Assembly (NCBI GenBank): GCA_035525455.1
Contig: DATLEF010000143.1
Coordinates: 1-9,602, forward strand
From: JAQGMV01 sp035525455
GTDB lineage: Bacteria; Pseudomonadota; Gammaproteobacteria; Burkholderiales; SG8-41
DNA length: 9,602 nucleotides
Reading direction: 5' to 3'
A program made the translations under genes and the position numbers. Shown here piece after piece: positions 4,359 through 9,602 of the stretch (positions are counted from its first letter, which is position 1; each line of letters starts with the position of its first letter). The notes below the pieces were generated by a model, which worked only from the letters and a program-made list of their open reading frames with translations, was not told where the DNA came from and searched no databases.

Positions 4359-7085
4359 ATGTGGTTCCTGGGTTTCATCATCGGCGCCATGATCGGCGGC
4401 GCGATCGGCAGCCTCTTCAGATGGGACGAGGCCTGGCTCTTCTTCGGCGCGCTCGGCATTCTCACGGCCGTCCTGATGAATAAAAAAGCCCCGGTGCAAT
4501 CGGCAGCGCCGCAACCCGGCGATCTCGAGCGCCGCGTGGCCGAGCTCGAGCGCGAAGTGCGCGCGCTTAAAGACCAGCGTGGATATGCGACCGACGCGAA
4601 GTCGACGTCGTCTCCGGTTTCGGAAGAGGCCGCCGCTCCGGTTCCCTTTCCATTGCCGCAGGTCACAGTCGAGACTGTTGCCGAAGCTGTCCCACCGCCG
4701 CAGCCTGAACCGGCAGCACGGCCAAAACCTGAAGCGGCCGCGCCGAAAGAGCCGAGCTGGCTGTGGCAGAAGCTTTTCGGCGGAAACATACTCGCCAAAG
4801 TCGGCGTGCTGCTGCTGCTCTTCGGTATCGGTTCCGGGCTCAAGCTCGCAATCGACTTCGGGGTCTTCCCGCCCTCCGTTCGTCTCCTGCTGGCAACCGT
4901 CACCGCCCTGGCGATGATCGGCTTCGGTTTCTCGCGCATGCGCGTCGCGACCCATCGCATGTTCGGGCTCGCGCTTCAGGGCGGCGGTTTTGGCGTCCTG
5001 TATCTCGTCACCTACTTCGCGTTCGCTCGTTACGGCTATCTCGACGCGCTCGCTGCATTCGCGCTCTTCGCAGCGCTCGGGCTCGTGTGTCTTTTCACCG
5101 CGATGCGCTTCGAAGGCGAGGCTCTCGCCATCCTCGGGATTACAGGCGCGTTTCTCGCGCCGCTCCTCGCCTCGACCGGTAAAGGCAGCCATATCGTCCT
5201 GTTCTCCTATTACGCGGTCCTGAATGTGATGGTGCTCGCGGTGTACGCGCTGCGCGCCTGGCGCGTGCTGACCGTCCTCGCTTTCGCGTTCACGCTCGTG
5301 ACCGGCATGACGTGGGCGTCCGCGCGATACGTTCCGGAATTCTTCGTAAGCACCGAGATCTTTCTGATCGTGTTCGCGCTCATGTTTTCGCTCGTGCCGT
5401 TCGCCTCTGCGCTCATGAAACGCGTTCCACGGGACCACTGGGGCGAAACCGTCCTGCTCTTCGGCACGCCCATCGCGGCGGCGATCGCGCAGGCGTGGCT
5501 GTTCGACCAGACCGGTTTCGCCCGAGTCGCGTTGGCATGGAGCGCTGTCGCCGGCGGCCTGTATTACAGTGCGCTCGCCGCGATATTGTTCTCGCGGCAA
5601 TCGGATCACACGACCCATACGGCGCACTCGGCCATAGCGGTCGGGCTCTATACGATCGCAGTGCCGCTGGCGTTCGGCGTAGAAGTGACCAGTGCCTTCT
5701 GGGCGATCGAAGGCCTGGTGCTCACGTGGTTCGGCATCGCGCATCGGCGCGGGTTGCCTTACACCGCCGGCCTGGCGCTGCAACTCGTCTCGGGTGCGTA
5801 CTTCCTGCTCGAATGGCACGGCGCACGGGTTATCCCCATATTGAACGGTCTGTACGTCGGCAGCATAGTAATCGCGGGCTGCGGCACCGCGAGCGCCTGG
5901 ATTACGAGACGCGGCGCGGATAGCGGCTGGCCGCAAAGTGGCAACGCGCGCAGCCTTGCAGCGCTGCTCGGCACGTGGGCGCTGATCTGGTGGCTACGCG
6001 CGAACTTCGGGGACATCGCTCGTTTTGCCGCGCAAGCGCACGAGTCGGCGCTGTATATCGGCCTGCTCGTAGTCACCAGCGGCGCTGCGTACGCCCTGGG
6101 CAAGACGCTTCCCTGGACCGGTGCGCGTTACGTCGCGCTGTTTCTCGCCGCTCTTGCCATGCTGACGGGACTCTTCGAAGGCGGGCCGATGCACAACGCA
6201 CACCGCCATGCTTTGCACGACACGATGGTCTTTGCGCTGCCTGCAGCTTTCGCGGCGTTCTACGTGCTGCTGCGCCGCCACGACCGCGATGGCTACACAG
6301 CACTGGTGTCAACGGCTCACGTTTTTGGACTGCTCGTGCTCGCGGCGACGCTGCTTCGCGAGGCGTTGTGGATCGCAGAACAGCTTGCGCGCGGTGTCAC
6401 GCTCTGGCGGCTGCTCGCGTGGCAACTCGTACCAGTGGCTCTGACTTTTGGGGTGATAGCTTACGCGCGCCAGCAAATCTGGCCCGTCGCAGCACACCGC
6501 GGCGCCTATCTCGCAGCTGCTGCGCCCATGCTGCTTGCGGTGGCCTTCGCTGCTGCCCTGTATGCCAACTTTCATCATGCGGGCGGCGCCACGGGCCTGC
6601 CTTATCTTCCGGTCGCAAGCTTCTTCGACCTCTCTCAGATCGCAGTGATGGTGTGCCTCGTCGCGTGGATGAAAGCGGCCGCCTCTATTCGATTCGGTCT
6701 GGTGTCGTTCGCGCGCGGCACCGCGGCGCTGCTCGGATTCGTGTGGCTCTCCGCGATGGCCATGCGGATCGCCTTCCATTGGGGCGGCGTGCCTTTTGAA
6801 ACGCACGCGCTGCTCGCATCGGGTATCGCGCAAAGCACGCTCTCCTTCATGTGGACGGCACTCGCGCTCGCGCTCATGGTGAGCGCCACCCGCAAGGTGC
6901 TGCGCAGCCGCTGGTTCGTCGGCTTCGCGCTGCTCGCCGTCGTCGGCGTGAAATTCATACTCGTCGACGTGGCGAACCAGGGCACGATCGCGTGGTCGCT
7001 GTCTCTGATCGGCGTGGGTCTGCTGATACTCGCGGCGAGCTATTTCTCTCCGGCGCCGCCGCGATCCGCGCCAATCGTGCCTTGA
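4359..7085 (+). CDS. DUF2339 large polytopic membrane protein
   Basis: The 908-residue product has an N-terminal membrane hairpin (residues 1-20, GFIIGAMIGGAIGSLF, and about 24-40), a short predicted coiled coil (about 54-73, LERRVAELEREVRALKDQ) and a Pro/Ala-rich linker (about 82-132). A very long array of hydrophobic helices then runs to the C-terminus; I estimate more than 20. The junction WLWQKLFGGNILAKVGVLLL (134-153) and the LALQGGGFGVLYL stretch (204-216) are characteristic of DUF2339 (Pfam PF10101, COG5373). Length is in the family's normal range of about 800-1000. No enzymatic motif is recognisable and the family's function is, to my knowledge, undefined; a role in the cell envelope is plausible from topology only. 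It lies 3 bp after the LplT-PlsC fusion on the same strand and so shares its transcript. The end of the gene faces glgX across 38 bp with no obvious terminator. Confidence 0.9.
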   Translation: MWFLGFIIGAMIGGAIGSLFRWDEAWLFFGALGILTAVLMNKKAPVQSAAPQPGDLERRVAELEREVRALKDQRGYATDAKSTSSPVSEEAAAPVPFPLPQVTVETVAEAVPPPQPEPAARPKPEAAAPKEPSWLWQKLFGGNILAKVGVLLLLFGIGSGLKLAIDFGVFPPSVRLLLATVTALAMIGFGFSRMRVATHRMFGLALQGGGFGVLYLVTYFAFARYGYLDALAAFALFAALGLVCLFTAMRFEGEALAILGITGAFLAPLLASTGKGSHIVLFSYYAVLNVMVLAVYALRAWRVLTVLAFAFTLVTGMTWASARYVPEFFVSTEIFLIVFALMFSLVPFASALMKRVPRDHWGETVLLFGTPIAAAIAQAWLFDQTGFARVALAWSAVAGGLYYSALAAILFSRQSDHTTHTAHSAIAVGLYTIAVPLAFGVEVTSAFWAIEGLVLTWFGIAHRRGLPYTAGLALQLVSGAYFLLEWHGARVIPILNGLYVGSIVIAGCGTASAWITRRGADSGWPQSGNARSLAALLGTWALIWWLRANFGDIARFAAQAHESALYIGLLVVTSGAAYALGKTLPWTGARYVALFLAALAMLTGLFEGGPMHNAHRHALHDTMVFALPAAFAAFYVLLRRHDRDGYTALVSTAHVFGLLVLAATLLREALWIAEQLARGVTLWRLLAWQLVPVALTFGVIAYARQQIWPVAAHRGAYLAAAAPMLLAVAFAAALYANFHHAGGATGLPYLPVASFFDLSQIAVMVCLVAWMKAAASIRFGLVSFARGTAALLGFVWLSAMAMRIAFHWGGVPFETHALLASGIAQSTLSFMWTALALALMVSATRKVLRSRWFVGFALLAVVGVKFILVDVANQGTIAWSLSLIGVGLLILAASYFSPAPPRSAPIVP

Positions 7086-7123
7086 TTTCCGCCTGCGCGA
7101 CTTTCACGACCAGCCCGGCGATT

Positions 7124-9265
7124 TCAGTATGCAGTCTGCAGCACGAACAGCAGCAGCGAGCGTCCAGTCACTCCATACTGCTCTCCCGGAGGGAACGTCG
7201 GCTCGTCGGGCCGCTCCGGAATATTCGTATCGATCAGGCATTTCCACTGGTTGCCGCCGGTCACCTCAGGCAGAGTGAATACGACGAGGTCGTGATAAGC
7301 GTTCAGGATCAGCAGCAACGTCGCGTCCGAACCCGGCCGCACGATACCGGTGGGTTGGGCGCGCCCGTCGAGCACCATTCCGAAACAGCGCTCGCCCGCA
7401 TCGCTCCAGCTCTCCTGCGTTTTCTCCAGGGCGCGTGGATCGATCCACGTCACGTCCTTCACGTCGAGCTCGGGGTTGTGCACGCCGACGAAAAAGCGGC
7501 TGCGCCGCAATATCGGATACGCGTTGCGCAAGGTGATGAGCCGCCGCGTGAAACGCGTGAGCGCGCGGTCTTCATCGCTTTGGCCCTCCCAGTCGAGCCA
7601 TGTCAGGTCGCCGTCCTGGCAATACGCGTTGTTGTTGCCGTGCTGCGTGTGTCCAAATTCGTCGCCGGCAAGGATGAGGGGCGTGCCTTGCGAGAAAATG
7701 AGCGTCGCGAGCAAATTGCGCTTCTGCCGCTCGCGCAGGGTGCGGATTTCCGCGTCGTCCGTCTCGCCTTCGACGCCGCTGTTCCACGAGAGGTTGTTCG
7801 AGTGCCCGTCGCGATTGTCTTCGCCGTTGGCCTCGTTGTGTTTCTCGTTGTAGGAGACGAGATCGTTCAGCGTATAGCCGTCGTGTGCCGTGATGAAATT
7901 GACGCTCGCCCACGGTTTTCGCCCGCGGCGGTTGAAGAGATCGGCGGAAGCGGTAAGCCGCGTGGCGAGCTCCGGCACTTTGCCTTCGTCGCCTTTCCAG
8001 TACGCGCGCACCGTGTCGCGAAACTTGTCGTTCCATTCCGCCCACCCCGGGAGGAACTGCCCGACCTGATACCCGCCGGGGCCGATGTCCCACGGCTCGG
8101 CGATCAGCTTCACTTTCGACAGCACCGGGTCCTGGCGGCAGCTGTCGAGAAAGCCGCCGCCCTGGTCGAAGCCGTGCGGCTCGCGGGCGAGTATGGTCGC
8201 TAGATCGAAGCGAAAACCGTCGACGTGCATTTCGGTGACCCAGTAGCGCAGCGAGTCCATCACCATTTGCAGAACGCGCGAATGGCTAACGTTGAGTGTA
8301 TTGCCCGTGCCGGTGTCATTGATGTAATAGCGCGCATCCGGCATGAGGCGATAGTAGGACGCGTTGTCGATGCCTTTGAAAGAGAGCGTGGGACCGAGCT
8401 CGTTGCCTTCGGGCGTGTGGTTGTAGACCACGTCGAGTATGACTTCGATGCCGGCATCGTGTAGATGCGCGACCATTTCCTTGAACTCGGCAATCGATCC
8501 GGTCGCCGAATAGCGCTGGTTGGGCGCAAAGAAAGCAAGGGTGTCGTAGCCCCAGTAGTTGACGACGCCTCTGTCGACAAGCTGGCGCGCGCTGATCGAC
8601 GCCTGCACGGGCAGGAGCTCGATCGCGGTGACACCAAGGCTGCGTATGTAGTCGACGACTTCACGCACGCCGAGACCGGCGAACTTGCCGCGCAAATCAG
8701 CGGGCACCGCCCGCTGGCGCATCGTGTAGCCGCGCACGTGCGCTTCGTAAATGATCGTGCGATCCCACGGGATGAGCGGACGCCGCTCGCGTCCCCACGT
8801 AAACGCCGGATCGACGACGCGGCACTTCGGCATGAACGGCGCGCTGTCGCGCTCGTCGAACGTGAGATCCTTTTTTTCGCCGCCGAGCTGACAGCCGAAG
8901 AGCTCGTCCGACCAGCGCAGCTCGCCGACGAGTGCCTTGGCATAGGGATCGATGACGAGCTTGTTGGGGTTGAACCGGTGGCCCTGTTCCGGTGCGTACG
9001 GACCGTGAACGCGATACGCGTACACGGTTCCAGGCCGCGCGTCCGGCAGATACCCGTGCCAAACCTCGTCGGTGTACTCGGGCAGACGCACACGGTCGAG
9101 CTCGCGCTCGCCTTTGGCGTCGAAGAGGCACAGCTCCACACGCGTCGCATTCGCAGAAAAAAGCGCGAAGTTGACTCCGAGGCCGTCCCACGTCGCACCC
9201 AGCGGATCGGGCAGTCCTTCGGTGACGCGCGTTCGACGGCTTCGTCTTCGTCTCGGCTGACTCAC
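7124..9265 (-). CDS. glgX: glycogen debranching enzyme GlgX (GH13 isoamylase type)
   Basis: The 713-residue product starts at a GTG (9265), preceded by AGGGAG. It hydrolyses alpha-1,6 branches in glycogen or phosphorylase-limit dextrin in the cytoplasm. The domain order is: N-terminal CBM48-like beta-domain (about 18-110, with PLGATWDGLGVNFALFS), GH13 catalytic barrel (about 165-580) and C-terminal beta-domain. Conserved GH13 regions are all present: region I DVVYNH (278-283), region II DGFRFD with nucleophile D354, region III IAEPWD with acid/base E390, and region IV TAHDG with D462. Length matches GlgX/TreX proteins (about 650-720). A short Arg-rich extension (RRRRSRR, residues 5-11) precedes the conserved part. 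No other glycogen or trehalose gene (glgA, glgB, glgC, glgP, treY, treZ) is visible in the window. It is convergent with the DUF2339 gene and divergent from the cytochrome gene. The alternative name TreX would apply if it sits in a trehalose cluster outside the window. Confidence 0.95.
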   Translation of the reverse strand: MSQPRRRRSRRTRVTEGLPDPLGATWDGLGVNFALFSANATRVELCLFDAKGERELDRVRLPEYTDEVWHGYLPDARPGTVYAYRVHGPYAPEQGHRFNPNKLVIDPYAKALVGELRWSDELFGCQLGGEKKDLTFDERDSAPFMPKCRVVDPAFTWGRERRPLIPWDRTIIYEAHVRGYTMRQRAVPADLRGKFAGLGVREVVDYIRSLGVTAIELLPVQASISARQLVDRGVVNYWGYDTLAFFAPNQRYSATGSIAEFKEMVAHLHDAGIEVILDVVYNHTPEGNELGPTLSFKGIDNASYYRLMPDARYYINDTGTGNTLNVSHSRVLQMVMDSLRYWVTEMHVDGFRFDLATILAREPHGFDQGGGFLDSCRQDPVLSKVKLIAEPWDIGPGGYQVGQFLPGWAEWNDKFRDTVRAYWKGDEGKVPELATRLTASADLFNRRGRKPWASVNFITAHDGYTLNDLVSYNEKHNEANGEDNRDGHSNNLSWNSGVEGETDDAEIRTLRERQKRNLLATLIFSQGTPLILAGDEFGHTQHGNNNAYCQDGDLTWLDWEGQSDEDRALTRFTRRLITLRNAYPILRRSRFFVGVHNPELDVKDVTWIDPRALEKTQESWSDAGERCFGMVLDGRAQPTGIVRPGSDATLLLILNAYHDLVVFTLPEVTGGNQWKCLIDTNIPERPDEPTFPPGEQYGVTGRSLLLFVLQTAY

Positions 9266-9380
9266 GGCTCTCCCTGATGAGTTACACGTTTGGGCACTTG
9301 TCTAAGGCCGCGCTTTCTGCAAAGCTCGCGCCCGGCACGTTAAATGCACGTTCCGCCGTCACCGCCTGATATCCTCACTC
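9266..9380. promoter_or_regulatory. divergent intergenic region between glgX and the cytochrome gene
   Basis: This 115-bp gap must hold promoters for both genes if neither is preceded by other control regions, but I cannot pick convincing -35/-10 pairs on either strand. Visible structure: a small hairpin GCTTT-CTGC-AAAGC (9312-9325), and a direct repeat GCACGTT at 9335-9341 and 9346-9352, 11 bp apart (one helical turn). No Shine-Dalgarno is apparent before the cytochrome ATG. Confidence 0.3.
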
Positions 9381-9602
9381 ATGTTCCTGCGCGTTCTGTC
9401 CGGCTTTCTACTGGTGCTCGTCCTGATCGCGGGGCTGTTCATTGCGTTCGCGTGGCGCACCGAGATCGCGCCGATCGAGCCGCCTCAACGCGCATCGTTC
9501 GACCCGGCGCTCGTCGCGCGCGGCGCGTCTCTCGCGGCGATCGGCGATTGCGCGACGTGCCACACCGCGCCCGGAGGCACGCCGTACGCGGGAGGCTTTC
9601 CG
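9381..9602 (+). CDS. membrane-anchored c-type cytochrome, 3' partial
   Basis: An open frame runs from ATG 9381 to the window edge, giving 74 visible residues. Residues 3-24 form a single hydrophobic segment (LRVLSGFLLVLVLIAGLFIAFA), acting as a signal anchor or signal peptide that directs the rest to the periplasm. Residues 43-61 read ALVARGASLAAIGDCATCH, with the CxxCH haem-c attachment motif at C57-H61, followed by the TAPGGTPYAGGF stretch. This arrangement resembles the first haem domain of the multi-haem cytochrome subunits of membrane-bound alcohol, aldehyde or gluconate dehydrogenases, which pass electrons from periplasmic oxidation to the respiratory chain. The number of haems and the partner dehydrogenase lie outside the window. 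The start is the first ATG and lacks a clear ribosome binding site, so a slightly different start cannot be excluded. Confidence 0.85.
   Translation, partial: MFLRVLSGFLLVLVLIAGLFIAFAWRTEIAPIEPPQRASFDPALVARGASLAAIGDCATCHTAPGGTPYAGGFP

Noticed and set aside
3860..4960. 366-codon minus-strand open frame across the LplT-PlsC/DUF2339 junction
   Set aside because: It is Ser/Arg/Pro-rich with no recognisable motif, and it spans the boundary of two well-supported genes on the opposite strand.
4302..5936. 544-codon open frame on the minus strand opposite the DUF2339 gene
   Set aside because: Its product is low-complexity, rich in Arg, Glu, His and Asp, with no family signature. It is the GC-driven shadow of a well-recognised gene on the other strand.
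7086..7123. Terminator between DUF2339 and glgX
   Set aside because: The 38-bp convergent gap shows no convincing stem-loop or T-run on either strand.
6851..8203. 450-codon plus-strand open frame overlapping the DUF2339 3' end and antisense to glgX
   Set aside because: It shows no family similarity, and its central part is the complement of conserved GH13 sequence. The convergent overlap is explained by high GC content.
8465..9277. 270-codon plus-strand open frame antisense to the glgX 5' half
   Set aside because: It is a shadow frame with no motifs. The glgX reading frame carries the conserved CBM48 and GH13 sequence here.

Overview
The window is ordinary GC-rich bacterial chromosome, most likely from a betaproteobacterium of the Burkholderiales type. 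This rests on three things: a Bug/TctC-type periplasmic binding protein (a family greatly expanded in that order), strong G/C third-position bias, and the combination of an LplT-PlsC fusion, a DUF2339 membrane protein and GlgX. The lineage is an inference. I see no phage, transposon, CRISPR array, tRNA or rRNA.

Layout from left to right. Positions 1-779 (+) hold the C-terminal part of a Bug-family solute-binding protein whose N-terminus lies outside the window. A stand-alone gene for a carboxymuconolactone decarboxylase/AhpD-fold protein follows at 890-1468 (+), with its own candidate promoter and a clear ribosome binding site. A 140-bp convergent gap contains a strong hairpin. A small four-helix CopD-like membrane protein lies at 1609-2052 (-). 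It is divergent from an ArsR-type regulator (2149-2463, +) across a 96-bp gap that holds two back-to-back promoters and a cluster of repeated ATAGATAT-like half-sites.

The regulator opens a tight three-gene operon. Its stop overlaps the start of an LplT (lysophospholipid MFS transporter)-PlsC (acyltransferase) fusion (2460-4355, +) by an ATGA. That gene is followed 3 bp later by a 908-residue DUF2339 polytopic membrane protein (4359-7085, +), whose perfect GGAGG site lies at the end of the upstream gene. The likely theme is lysophospholipid uptake or re-acylation and membrane upkeep under a small repressor. The signal sensed by the regulator is not apparent.

Convergent to the operon is a complete glycogen debranching enzyme GlgX (7124-9265, -). 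It is divergent from the start of a membrane-anchored c-type cytochrome (9381-window end, +), recognised by one N-terminal membrane segment and a CATCH haem motif.

The most noteworthy element is the arsR promoter region: a near-consensus sigma-70 promoter whose predicted start falls at the ATG (a leaderless message), overlapped by three operator-like half-sites. No clearly undescribed multi-gene system is visible. The regulator/LplT-PlsC/DUF2339 operon is the best candidate for something not well studied.
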